Positions 14,220 to 22,225 of a stretch of DNA of 24,464 nucleotides are shown piece by piece; within the stretch, counting starts at the first letter, position 1, and every line of letters begins with the position of its first letter. This DNA comes from CAYGUK01 sp964352985 (GTDB taxonomy: Bacteria > Pseudomonadota > Gammaproteobacteria > JAHCLG01), in the NCBI GenBank assembly GCA_964352985.1, contig CAYGUK010000057.1, positions 1 through 24,464 of the forward strand. Reading direction: 5' to 3'. The notes under the pieces are model-generated. The model was not told the origin of the DNA. It did not search any database and saw nothing but the letters and a program-made list of their open reading frames with translations. The position numbers and the translations under genes were made by a program.

Positions 14220-16007
14220 ATCATGAATGGTTGTTTTTGCATAACGCCCAGGTGCTGCTTCAATTATCATTGATGGTTGAATATTAATTGCAGGAATAGT
14301 TTTGTCGCATTGTAATGTTAACCATTCACACCATTTTGGCCACCATGATCCTTTTGTTTTTTCTGCTTGTTGATACCATTCATTTGGATCGTTATTAATT
14401 TTTGCTGATTGAAGATAATAATATTTATTTTTATTTGGAGGATTCAGTGCGCCAGCTATATGACCTGCGCCAACCAATATAAATGTTTTATCCCCCTTAA
14501 TAATGTTGGTTGTTCTGAAACTAGTTTTCCATGGAGAAATATGGTCATCTTCTAGACCAATAATAAATGATGGAATATCGATGAGAGTAAGATCGATGCC
14601 GATATTATTTATTTTAATTTTACCTGGTTTAATTAATGAATTATTTTTCAAACAGCTTCGCATATAAAAGCTAAATAACGCTTGTGGGATATTAGTTAAA
14701 TCAATTGTCCAAAATAAAGAATCTAATGTTGTTGGAGAGTTTCCTCGTAAGTATTGATTGATAAAATAAGGCCAAATATAAAGATTACTATCTAGCGTGT
14801 TAAAGGCAGTAATCATTTTTTCTCCATGCCAAACACCATGTTGTTTTGTACTCTGCTCGAATAAATTGATTTGAGCATCACCTGTGTAATGTTTCATTGG
14901 TCCAGGGTCGGTGAAATCTAACATGGAGGAAAGCATGGTTAGAGATTTAATTGGAGATGATCCCTGTGCTTTAAAATAGGCAATAGTTGATGCTAAAATA
15001 GTCCCACCTAAACAAAAACCAATGGCATGAAAATTTTCTTGACCAGTTATTTTTGTCATTTGTTCACATGCTGTAACGGGGCCTTCTAAAACATAATCCG
15101 CAAAATCTTTATTTTTTAATTTATTAGTGGGATTTATCCACGAAACAACAAATACACTAAAACCCTGATCAATAACCCATTTAATAAAAGAATTTTGTTC
15201 ACGTAAATCTAAAATGTAATATTTATTAACCCACGAGCTAACAATTAAGATGGGTATTTGATTGACCTTCTCAGTGGTGGGTTGATACTGAATTAATTGC
15301 ATCAAATCGTTTTCGTATATAACACTACCCTTTGTGGTAGCAATATTAACACCCATGGTGAAAGCATCTAGCTCGCATTTTTTTATATTAATTAAACCAT
15401 GCCATAAATTTAAATCTGTTAAATAATTTAATAGACCTTTTAATAAATTAAAGCCTTTTTGCTCAAAAGATAATTGTAATATTTCAGGATTGGTGATCAA
15501 AAAATTGCTTGGAGCAAGGGTTTCCAGTAATAGTTTAGTATGAAAACGTGCTTGATTATTTTCGAAATCATTATCATTTGTTAATTGATTAAAAACCTGT
15601 GTAGCAAATTGACAAACTAATAAATAATATTGTTTTAAATAATTATAAAGTGGTTGTGTTTTCCATGTTGGATGGCGAAAACGTCTATCAGCTCGTTCGG
15701 GTTCTATGATGTTCTCAACTTCGCCTGATGTAATTTGACTTAAAATACTTTTAATTAATAAATGATGTTGTTGATTAAAATTAGTTAGCGTTTGTTGCCA
15801 AGTTTTTGGATGGCTTAGTATATCAATATAACTATTAAACATTACTTTTTGAAAAGTTAAGCCGAGTCGACATAAATCGATTATACCGATTATGGGATTT
15901 GTGTGGTTTATGGTATATGCTTTTTTAGTTAATAGTTGACATTGCTCAGATATATCTTTGCAAATAGAGCATAACGTTTGAAGTTCAACTGTTGTCTCTG
16001 TTCCCAT
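14202..16007 (-). CDS. phaC: Class I-type poly(3-hydroxyalkanoate) synthase
   Basis: The 601-residue product has the PhaC alpha/beta-hydrolase fold. The lipase-like box is GFCLGG (residues 330-335) with nucleophile Cys332. The catalytic Asp is in LEDDHISPW (Asp488) and the catalytic His in VGAGHIAG (His516). The spacing closely matches Cupriavidus necator PhaC (Cys319, Asp480, His508). VVSWINP (~288-294) and the late KGSWWPKWCEWL block are also family hallmarks. The enzyme polymerises hydroxyacyl-CoA into storage polyester on cytoplasmic granules. The ATG has an AAAGG site upstream, and the gene overlaps the preceding membrane-protein gene by 23 bases. No phaA, phaB or phasin gene is in the window. 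A PHA synthase in the middle of a secretion cluster may simply be conserved synteny; I recall a similar arrangement in Coxiella but cannot check. Confidence 0.92.
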   Translation of the reverse strand: MGTETTVELQTLCSICKDISEQCQLLTKKAYTINHTNPIIGIIDLCRLGLTFQKVMFNSYIDILSHPKTWQQTLTNFNQQHHLLIKSILSQITSGEVENIIEPERADRRFRHPTWKTQPLYNYLKQYYLLVCQFATQVFNQLTNDNDFENNQARFHTKLLLETLAPSNFLITNPEILQLSFEQKGFNLLKGLLNYLTDLNLWHGLINIKKCELDAFTMGVNIATTKGSVIYENDLMQLIQYQPTTEKVNQIPILIVSSWVNKYYILDLREQNSFIKWVIDQGFSVFVVSWINPTNKLKNKDFADYVLEGPVTACEQMTKITGQENFHAIGFCLGGTILASTIAYFKAQGSSPIKSLTMLSSMLDFTDPGPMKHYTGDAQINLFEQSTKQHGVWHGEKMITAFNTLDSNLYIWPYFINQYLRGNSPTTLDSLFWTIDLTNIPQALFSFYMRSCLKNNSLIKPGKIKINNIGIDLTLIDIPSFIIGLEDDHISPWKTSFRTTNIIKGDKTFILVGAGHIAGALNPPNKNKYYYLQSAKINNDPNEWYQQAEKTKGSWWPKWCEWLTLQCDKTIPAINIQPSMIIEAAPGRYAKTTIHDLFANI

Positions 16008-17358
16008 GATTTTTGCCTTTTATAATCGTCGTTAAGATGGCAGGGCCAAGTAATAAATAGGTTAAAAATATTGGTATAGCAGCAATTAATGATATCACAT
16101 GTAGAAAAATTAAACCATTTAGCAGGTAGATGAATATAATAAAACTGATCATAATAAAATGAGAACGAATAAAATAAGTAAGGGTTAAAAATTTTTGATT
16201 AGGTGTTTGTTCTATATACCCTATTTCATAAGCTTTATTGTTTTTTGCCTTTCTTATTAGTATCAAAAACAAGATGCAACCTAGAGATGTCATTGTAATT
16301 GATATTTTTGTATTAGTAAGTAATTGTAACGAGTGAAATTTTATTGTGGAATAAAATATCAAACTTGGGAGGATAGCTGCAAATATTATAAATTGCCTAA
16401 CAGTAAAGATTCTTCCTAAACGAGCTAAAATTGAACCCTGTAAAGTCAGGGTTAGATACATCCAAGTTAGTGCAAAAATTATGATTGATTGATGTAGATA
16501 ACTATTCGAGAAATTTAGTGATTGTGGCTGATAAATTTCAGCTGGTAATTTTTTTTGGAGATAAAAAGTAATAAGACTAAAAAATATGATTATCAATGAG
16601 GTTAGTAATATATAACAAAGATAAAAGCCACCTAAAGTAAAGTTTTTCCAAGTTAAGTGCCGGATAATTTTAGAGCTTTCTTTTGTTAAATAAGGATAAG
16701 CGATAAATGAGCAGAAAATTAAAGTTGGCATGGTGATAGACTGTATCATTGGGATATGAATTAATAAGCAACCTGCTTTACTTAAAAGTAATATACTTAA
16801 AGCAGTAAACCAATAAAAAACAAAAGCATTCGCTAAAGGGGAATAAAATAATACAAATAAGCCTGGGATTTTATCAGTATGTGATTTAAAAATCGGTGAT
16901 AAAACTTGCTGAAACGTAGCAGGTTTAAATTTCCTATAACGCCAAATAATTAAACCAACAGCAGCTAAGCAACTCCATGATATTGGTTGAAAGAGATAGT
17001 ATTTGTTTATTATTACACTTATTAATTGCGGTTGAATTTTTACAATGCGAGGAATGAACAAGTAGCTTAATAAAACACTTAACATTGATATAGCAAAAAC
17101 AATGTTGAGTAATTGTAAAATAATAATTGAAATAGCATGATTAACTAATCTGATTTTTGTTGGGCAAGGTTCTAACGCTTCTTTTGAATCTTTTACAAAA
17201 ATCAATATTAAAATTAAGAAAAAACTGATCAAAAAACCAAGATATGCTGTCATGCTAACTAATTGAGGAATAAATTGATCGATAATTACTGCAGCAATTA
17301 TAATTGGGGTATAGATAAAAATGAGTCGAATTCGAAGTTTCTTATTATAGACCTGCAT
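15985..17358 (-). CDS. Unknown polytopic membrane protein (457 aa)
   Basis: I do not recognise a family. The product has about 12 hydrophobic segments, beginning with residues ~13-30 and 34-53, and is rich in Ile, Leu and Phe with few charged residues. Short basic loops such as WRYRKFKP and IRKAKNNK suggest cytoplasmic sides. Overall shape is that of a secondary transporter, but no signature motif is evident. I start at the ATG at 17358, which overlaps the dotB 3' end by 14 bases. A longer frame from 17409 would need a 65-base overlap and gives a less plausible N-terminus. It also overlaps phaC by 23 bases, so dotB, this gene and phaC form a tightly packed transcription unit. A metabolite transporter feeding the PHA pathway or a host-adaptation transporter are both only guesses. 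Confidence 0.75.
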   Translation of the reverse strand: MQVYNKKLRIRLIFIYTPIIIAAVIIDQFIPQLVSMTAYLGFLISFFLILILIFVKDSKEALEPCPTKIRLVNHAISIIILQLLNIVFAISMLSVLLSYLFIPRIVKIQPQLISVIINKYYLFQPISWSCLAAVGLIIWRYRKFKPATFQQVLSPIFKSHTDKIPGLFVLFYSPLANAFVFYWFTALSILLLSKAGCLLIHIPMIQSITMPTLIFCSFIAYPYLTKESSKIIRHLTWKNFTLGGFYLCYILLTSLIIIFFSLITFYLQKKLPAEIYQPQSLNFSNSYLHQSIIIFALTWMYLTLTLQGSILARLGRIFTVRQFIIFAAILPSLIFYSTIKFHSLQLLTNTKISITMTSLGCILFLILIRKAKNNKAYEIGYIEQTPNQKFLTLTYFIRSHFIMISFIIFIYLLNGLIFLHVISLIAAIPIFLTYLLLGPAILTTIIKGKNHGNRDNS

Positions 17359-18487
17359 CACGGTCCATGTTTTTAGCACCAGCAGCACACACTTTAAAAG
17401 TGCGCTCACTAATTAAGCCTTGGTCGAATTTTTCTTTTGCTTCGACAAACATTGATTGGCCAAATTTTTTTACCATATCTCTTGTTGTCGCTGTGATATT
17501 TTCAGGGTCAGATTCTAATAAGGTATCACGAATATTTTCATCAAAAGCAAGATATTCACGTAGTGGTACACGTTTACCATCTGTGCTTGGAACTAATTGT
17601 TGCCAAATAATGAGACGTACTGTTTCAATGATATCTATCAATCGTCCATGACGTTCACCTAGTGGAAACGATGTTACTAAACGTCTAATTGTTTCAGCGA
17701 CACCATTTGTATGGAGTGTTGTATAAACCGGGTGACCTGTTAACGCTGCATCGATTACTGCACTTATTGTTTCTGGATCACGCGCTTCACCTACTAGTAT
17801 TAATCTCGGTTTACGACGCAAAGCATTGCGCACCCCTGCAGCAAAAGAAGGTAGATGTCTTGGTATTTCACTTTGACTCACCACTGAAGAAGTTTTAACA
17901 ACGGAGTCATAGACGAACTCGATAGGTGATTCATAGGTTAATACTTTTCGATGACTATCTGGATCTTCGGCTAAATCACGAATAATTGATGCAAGTAAAG
18001 TACTTTTACCCGAGCCAGTAGCGCCGGTGACATAAACAACACCTTGGTGTGGCGCATAAGCATCAAGAATTGTTTGTGGGAGCTTCATTTCACTTAATGG
18101 TGGCGGATCGGTTGGGATAGTACGAATTGTAATTTGAATACCTTCTTGTCCTTCAATTTCACAACCAACGCCGTTTACACGGTAACGATAACGTTCAGCA
18201 CGATTGGGTCGAAATTCGTAGTGGGTGTCGATATCAACACCACTTAAAACTTGCGTGACGCCATTAGGACCGTAAATATGATTTAAAAACTCCCCTACTT
18301 CTGTATTAGTGAGTTTATGCTTTGTTATTTTTAGTAAGCGACCATAAACTTCTGCGAATATAGGTTCATTAGATTGAACTGTAATATCAGATGAATTTAA
18401 TTTTTCACACCAGAGTAATACTCTCTCCAAATCATCAGGCTTAAAACGCGTGGGTTCATCAGGCAGAAATTGTTCGTCTTTATTCAT
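17345..18487 (-). CDS. dotB: DotB, cytoplasmic ATPase of the Dot/Icm system
   Basis: The 380-residue product matches DotB (377 residues in L. pneumophila), a hexameric VirB11/PilT-type secretion ATPase that docks on DotO at the inner-membrane base. Visible motifs are Walker A GATGSGKST (155-163), Walker B RLILVGEARD (228-237), and the His box TTLHTNG (256-262). Acidic residues lie in LTYESPIEF (183-191). The N-terminal domain (to about 125) has the expected ASDIT-like motif NSSDITVQ (31-38). It begins 10 bases after the dotC stop, without a strong ribosome-binding site, so coupling to dotC is likely. Order dotD-dotC-dotB is as in Legionella. Confidence 0.97.
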   Translation of the reverse strand: MNKDEQFLPDEPTRFKPDDLERVLLWCEKLNSSDITVQSNEPIFAEVYGRLLKITKHKLTNTEVGEFLNHIYGPNGVTQVLSGVDIDTHYEFRPNRAERYRYRVNGVGCEIEGQEGIQITIRTIPTDPPPLSEMKLPQTILDAYAPHQGVVYVTGATGSGKSTLLASIIRDLAEDPDSHRKVLTYESPIEFVYDSVVKTSSVVSQSEIPRHLPSFAAGVRNALRRKPRLILVGEARDPETISAVIDAALTGHPVYTTLHTNGVAETIRRLVTSFPLGERHGRLIDIIETVRLIIWQQLVPSTDGKRVPLREYLAFDENIRDTLLESDPENITATTRDMVKKFGQSMFVEAKEKFDQGLISERTFKVCAAGAKNMDRDAGL

Positions 18488-18497
18488 AAACTATCTA

Positions 18498-19346
18498 CTA
18501 TTTATAATATATCGGCGTATTGGCATGTTTTTGTAACTGCTTCTGCCAAGTTTTGAGGATGACTGGGTTCCATGTTTTACTGTTTGTTTGCATTTCAGGT
18601 AAAGCAGTAATTCGTAAAACTTGATCATTGACTCGCATTTCGCCACTACTGCTTGTGACACCCAAATCAGTTTTTGCAACAAATGGCGCGCTAACCATAT
18701 TTTGAGTGAGCATGTTGCGATAAAGTAACATGCCTTTAAAATCTCGTTCAAGACGATTTAAATTAGCCGTATATATAGCGTTAGCTTGTCTTATACCCTG
18801 TTTCCAACCCACTTTAATGTAGTAAGACCAGACTCGATTTTCCCGAGGATTCTTGGGTAACAAACTGGGATCAGGTGCTTTAGGTTTTTGAAAATCCATC
18901 CAAATATAAGTGCGCCATGTCGGTGGTGCTGTAACAAAATGAGCTTGTTGAATAATACGATAAGTTCTATCCGCTAAACGAATAGAATTACCACTTGCTA
19001 AATTTAGACTATCACGTCCTTCAACAAGAACGGGTGGCATAATATTATGAGCCAGTATTAAGCCATCGAAGTTAAATGAGCGATCTAGATTTTTGCCTTC
19101 ATTATCTAGCATGTCATCAATTTGTCTAGCACGATAAGCGAGTCCAGCGCGAGCACCAAGGCTTGTCGCTGTTTCTTTAAGATTACTATAACGTAAATCA
19201 TTTAGGCCACCAGAAGCTTGTCGGACAGTGTTTTGGCTTAGCAGTTGGAGTTGTCTTAAATTTAACGTATTAACAGGCACAGGTCTGTAGCAACCACTTA
19301 CGAGAAGAGTCAACAGTAAAGTCGTAATCGTTAATAGTAATCGCAT
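18498..19346 (-). CDS. dotC: DotC, outer-membrane lipoprotein of the core complex
   Basis: The 282-residue product has a lipoprotein signal peptide with lipobox LVSGC (lipidated Cys19). Length (about 303 in L. pneumophila) and position between dotD and dotB fit DotC, which with DotD places DotH in the outer membrane. Recognisable family blocks are ASGGLNDLRYSNLKETATSLGARAGLAYRA-type N-terminal sequence (residues ~44-72, interrupted here for brevity), the PPVLVEGRDSLN block (~104-115), APPTWRTYIW (~140-149) and the PENRVWSYYIKVGWKQGIRQAN-like region (~170-190). No strong ribosome-binding site precedes the ATG. The 71-base gap to dotD contains no gene. Confidence 0.95.
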   Translation of the reverse strand: MRLLLTITTLLLTLLVSGCYRPVPVNTLNLRQLQLLSQNTVRQASGGLNDLRYSNLKETATSLGARAGLAYRARQIDDMLDNEGKNLDRSFNFDGLILAHNIMPPVLVEGRDSLNLASGNSIRLADRTYRIIQQAHFVTAPPTWRTYIWMDFQKPKAPDPSLLPKNPRENRVWSYYIKVGWKQGIRQANAIYTANLNRLERDFKGMLLYRNMLTQNMVSAPFVAKTDLGVTSSSGEMRVNDQVLRITALPEMQTNSKTWNPVILKTWQKQLQKHANTPIYYK

Positions 19347-19417
19347 GAGCTTATATTAATGAAATAAAAGTAAAAACATTGAATCAAGTTGTAGCGATGT
19401 TGTCAAATAATACTTGC

Positions 19418-19885
19418 TTAAGCCGGCGCATATCGTAATTCAACAATACGCCGAGATGGGAAAACAACAATGTCAGCTCGACTTCCGGCTTGAAAACCAC
19501 AATCTCTTAACACATCACCTATTGGTGTGTTATGCGCGACCATGGTAACCATAATAGGAATTGCGGGTTGGCGTCCCATAATTTCTAAGCGATAACCGCT
19601 AGCTTTTGCTATTCTTGCAACAAGAGGCGCAATAGGACCTGACCAATCTATTGATACAAGACTGCCCATGCCATAACTTGAGGGATCAGGGGGCGGATTA
19701 ACCGGCGCCTGTGGGTTTGCTGATTGTTCAATTGCAGCTAATTGAACGAGAGAGTGGCTTACATCACTTGCAGCTTCGGCTAATTTAACTTCTGCTGGAT
19801 CCATTGTGTTTTCTCGAGGCATATGAGCGGCGCATGATGCTAATGTTAGCGCTACCATGACTATCCCCGTTAATCGACCAATCAT
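19418..19885 (-). CDS. dotD: DotD, outer-membrane lipoprotein of the core complex
   Basis: The 155-residue product has a short signal peptide with lipobox TLASC (lipidated Cys18). The C-terminal half (about residues 75-153) matches the DotD periplasmic domain, which resembles secretin N-domains. Visible blocks are VSIDWSGPIAPLVARIA, SGYRLEIMGRQP, PIMVTM and TPIGDVLRDCGFQAG. Length is close to L. pneumophila DotD (163). DotD helps assemble DotH and DotC in the outer membrane. It is the first gene of the minus-strand dotD-dotC-dotB-membrane protein-phaC run and is divergent from icmT across 110 bases. Confidence 0.95.
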   Translation of the reverse strand: MIGRLTGIVMVALTLASCAAHMPRENTMDPAEVKLAEAASDVSHSLVQLAAIEQSANPQAPVNPPPDPSSYGMGSLVSIDWSGPIAPLVARIAKASGYRLEIMGRQPAIPIMVTMVAHNTPIGDVLRDCGFQAGSRADIVVFPSRRIVELRYAPA

Positions 19886-19942
19886 ACACCGTATACCTAG
19901 ATGTTAAAAAACAACAACCCATTGAATCAAGAAGGTGTTTTT

Positions 19943-19970
19943 TTGTCAAGAAATGCTGTTAAACTATATC
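19943..19970 (+). promoter_or_regulatory. Candidate promoter of icmT-icmS
   Basis: TTGTCA (five of six consensus -35 bases) at 19943-19948 is followed after 16 bases by TATATC at 19965-19970. It lies 25 bases before the icmT ATG, which has a GAGAGA sequence as its ribosome-binding site. Confidence 0.5.
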
Positions 19971-19995
19971 AATAAAGATATCGTGAGAGACCAAA

Positions 19996-20253
19996 ATGGC
20001 AGGTTTTAAGAGTGATTCACATTGGCGCGATTCGGCAAGACTGCCACGGTTTTGGATTTTTGATGCACAAGCGTGTTTTCCTTTCTTACTTTGGTTGCTC
20101 CATATCACTTGGTGGACTTTTTTCACCGCACTTTTCTGTATTATGTTTTTTACCTATCTCAATCGTCGTGGATTTTCTGTCATCGTATTTTTACGTTGGT
20201 TACGGTATTTCTTTGCCGGTAACCGTAAAATGGCTAGGCCTTGGTGGTTATAA
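19996..20253 (+). CDS. icmT: IcmT, small inner-membrane Dot/Icm protein
   Basis: The 85-residue product matches IcmT (86 residues in L. pneumophila) from end to end. It has an HWRDSARLPRFWIFDA N-terminal block, two closely spaced membrane segments at about 29-40 and 42-56 (PFLLWLLHITWW, FFTALFCIMFFTYL), a NRRGFS turn, and an RWLRYFFAGNRKMARPWW C-terminus. IcmT is required for pore formation and egress phenotypes in Legionella. It ends 2 bases before the icmS ATG, so the two are coupled. A longer overlapping frame starting at 20012 is a shadow. Confidence 0.96.
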   Translation: MAGFKSDSHWRDSARLPRFWIFDAQACFPFLLWLLHITWWTFFTALFCIMFFTYLNRRGFSVIVFLRWLRYFFAGNRKMARPWWL

Positions 20254-20255
20254 TT

Positions 20256-20594
20256 ATGGATATGACAACAAAATTAGGTAAATTAGCAGTCGCACTAACA
20301 GCAAATTTTACGTTGAACGAGCGCCCTATCAGCAATAATGAAGTATTTTCTGAAACAGGATTATTACCCGCAATAGCCAGACGAGCTGATCAGCTTTGTT
20401 CTTTATGTTTGGGTTATGGGATTGGTATTTCATTCGAGGAAGCCGAAAAATCTATTTTGGGCGTAAGAGTAATTTTTGATGAAGTGACGCCTAATGTTTT
20501 GCGTTACTTGTGTATTGCCGATGTGCTTTGTGAATTAATGCATGCTGCGCCATCACTTGAAAGTACGCCGTTAGATGAGCTAATGTACGATTAA
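20256..20594 (+). CDS. icmS: IcmS, effector adaptor subunit
   Basis: The 112-residue product matches IcmS (114 residues in L. pneumophila). The blocks NEVFSETGLLPAIARRADQL, CSLCLGYG and VIFDEVTPNVLRYLCIADV are near-identical to the family, and the C-terminus ends in the characteristic TPLDELMYD. IcmS pairs with IcmW and binds effectors for delivery to DotL. I place the start at the ATG at 20256, 2 bases after the icmT stop, since it gives the family N-terminal length; the frame is also open from a TTG at 20241 inside icmT. Confidence 0.96.
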   Translation: MDMTTKLGKLAVALTANFTLNERPISNNEVFSETGLLPAIARRADQLCSLCLGYGIGISFEEAEKSILGVRVIFDEVTPNVLRYLCIADVLCELMHAAPSLESTPLDELMYD

Positions 20595-20967
20595 ACCCTC
20601 CATTTTTTTGAGTATTTTAGAAGGGATTACTCCCTCTATTTATAGCAGGTTTTTACGGGATTTTACTTATGTTGCTGAAAAGATGAGCAATTCATTAACG
20701 TTTTTTTACGCAAATATCCCATTTTTGGTCTAAAAAGTAGAGGAAATTTTCTATGTATTGGTGTAAACTATAAGTGTACGATTAATAAAACAGTCTACTG
20801 GTAACGATATAATTTGTAACTGTAAGTATTTAATAATTAGTTACATTTCGCCAAAGGACCCTGCGAAGTTTTTTCTGCCATGGAACTCACTCAATATTTG
20901 TTTGTGTAACGGCTATACTAAGTATTAGGTAAAGTCTTTTGACTTTTTTAATTAAGGTGAGAGTTTT
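20595..20967. other. 373-bp icmS to FIR-locus gap, no gene seen
   Basis: No ORF longer than about ten codons with a good ribosome-binding site is visible. A small stem (AGGGA / TCCCT, 20622-20635) shortly after icmS is not followed by a T-run and is a poor terminator. A TATACT hexamer near 20914 could be a -10 for the next gene, though its -35 is poor. In Legionella icmR has its own promoter here, so a regulatory region is expected. Confidence 0.45.
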
Positions 20968-21256
20968 ATGGCTAGTGCTACTGATTTGTATGAATTTCTT
21001 CATGCCGCATCAGGTGAATCAGATGGTGTACAAAGCACTATGGTTAAGCTTTTTGGTGGCGGCGTAAGAAGTCTATTTGAGGATCATGAAAGACGCTCTT
21101 TTATAGCTGACAGAATCAGAGATGGTACTATACTACCCGCCGCCGCTTCCGGTAAAGAATTACAGTCTAATCAATTTAGGTCTTCCTGAAACTGGATTTC
21201 CTAGTGCTGAGACTATAGACGTAGTTAATCCTTATATTCAGAATATAGGTGACTAA
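20968..21256 (+). pseudogene. Candidate IcmR substitute (FIR-locus gene), probably frameshifted
   Basis: An ATG with AAGGTGAGAG upstream opens a 73-residue frame ending at 21189 (MASATDLYEFLHAASGES..., stop TGA). The next frame (+1) is open from 21107 to a stop at 21254-21256 and reads on as NLGLPETGFPSAETIDVV and so on, with no start site of its own having a good ribosome-binding site. A one-base insertion (or two-base deletion) somewhere in about 21107-21183 would explain this and restore a product of about 96 residues. The gene sits between icmS and icmQ, exactly where Legionella has icmR and other species have unrelated FIR genes (functional homologues of IcmR). FIR proteins share almost no sequence, so position is the only evidence. 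Alternatives are a true 73-residue protein, a sequencing error, or programmed frameshifting. The junction has an unusually GC-rich run (CCCGCCGCCGC). Confidence 0.5.
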
Positions 21257-21279
21257 ATCTAAAATTACAGAGGATTCAA

Positions 21280-22068
21280 ATGGCATATTCAAATATGACC
21301 GTTGCAAAGGGACAGGAGCAAGTGAGCGACAAACAAAGGATCTTTCAAAAATCTAAAAGTCCCGAAGAAATCGAGCAACGCAAACGATGCATTTGGCTCA
21401 CCCGTGATTATTACCTTGCGATTGATATTGCCACCGAACAATTGAATGCAATTGATAAATTACCTGAAAAACAAGAAGTGATAGATCGCGAAAAAAAGCG
21501 AATTTATCGTAATCTCTTAGGTCTTATTGAAAAATGTCTTAACAATGCTGATTGGAGTATTAGCTTATTTTTCCAAGGCATTGGTAATCGAATTCGAGCC
21601 ATGCGCGATAAAATTCGCCAGTGTTTAGCCGAAACTGATGAAGACTTTTTATCACCAGAAGCGCCTAAAGCCATTAGTCAAGCACGAGAAGGCATGACGC
21701 TTGTTTATGTTTCACTTTATCAAGCAGATGGTTTAAATTTACGAAAATGGGCAACTCTGCTCGATAGTATTACCAAATTAAGTATTGGCCGACCTGTTTA
21801 TCTTAAACAAAGCGCAATCGAAGCAGTGATTCGTGCAAAACCTGAACCCCGCCGTGATGCTTATGTCGCAATATATGTAAATGATGATGATATTATTGAG
21901 CCTTTAGGCGGAATTCATCCCAAAGATCGCATGGGGAATCAATTGTTAACTATTCGTGAAGGAAAAGTCCTTGCTAATAATATTAGCCATTTCGTTCATA
22001 ATACGGGTAGTCAAATAATTCACTATGAATATAAAAATCATAAATTAATTCAGAAAGAAGATAACTAG
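21280..22068 (+). CDS. icmQ: IcmQ, Dot/Icm component with long N-terminal extension
   Basis: The 262-residue product contains full-length IcmQ from about residue 75. The helical N-terminal domain carries the IYRNLLGLIEKCL block and the GIGNRIRAMRDKIR block (~100-113). The C-terminal NAD-binding, ADP-ribosyltransferase-like domain carries LVYVSLYQADGLNLRKW (~141-157), SIGRPVY (168-174) and RRDAYVAIYVNDDDI (~191-205). L. pneumophila IcmQ is about 191 residues and starts near the first helix, so ~70 charged residues here (including YYLAIDIATEQL) are extra. An AGAGG ribosome-binding site precedes the ATG. IcmQ binds membranes and is controlled by IcmR in Legionella. The usual downstream icmP and icmO are not adjacent here. 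Confidence 0.92.
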   Translation: MAYSNMTVAKGQEQVSDKQRIFQKSKSPEEIEQRKRCIWLTRDYYLAIDIATEQLNAIDKLPEKQEVIDREKKRIYRNLLGLIEKCLNNADWSISLFFQGIGNRIRAMRDKIRQCLAETDEDFLSPEAPKAISQAREGMTLVYVSLYQADGLNLRKWATLLDSITKLSIGRPVYLKQSAIEAVIRAKPEPRRDAYVAIYVNDDDIIEPLGGIHPKDRMGNQLLTIREGKVLANNISHFVHNTGSQIIHYEYKNHKLIQKEDN

Positions 22069-22181
22069 ACTTAAGTCATAATTTTTTCATAGGAAAAACT
22101 ACATTTTATAAAAAACATTATTCCCTCTTTTACTTTTGTTGAATATTGTTGATATTCAAATTTAAGATTATTAAATTTACA

Positions 22182-22211
22182 AAACCAGCTATCGATAATA
22201 ATAGCTGGTTT
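22182..22211. terminator. Hairpin between convergent icmQ and SH3b genes
   Basis: A perfect 11-bp inverted repeat (AAACCAGCTAT / ATAGCTGGTTT) with an 8-base loop lies between two convergent genes. The T-tracts are short on both sides, so termination may be modest. Confidence 0.65.
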
Positions 22212-22225
22212 GTACTGTGGATATT

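Noticed and set aside
19377..19931. Exact 12-base CATTGAATCAAG upstream of dotC (19377-19388) and upstream of icmT (19920-19931).
   Set aside because: Only two copies, 12 bases and no matching flanks; could be coincidence. Not enough for a regulatory call.
20241..20255. TTG start for icmS overlapping icmT.
   Set aside because: The ATG at 20256 gives the family N-terminal length and sits 2 bases after the icmT stop.
20012..20281. 89-residue frame overlapping icmT.
   Set aside because: It is out of frame with icmT, which has a full-length family match; shadow ORF.
20611..20640. AGGGA/TCCCT hairpin after icmS as a terminator.
   Set aside because: Stem of five pairs with no following T-run.
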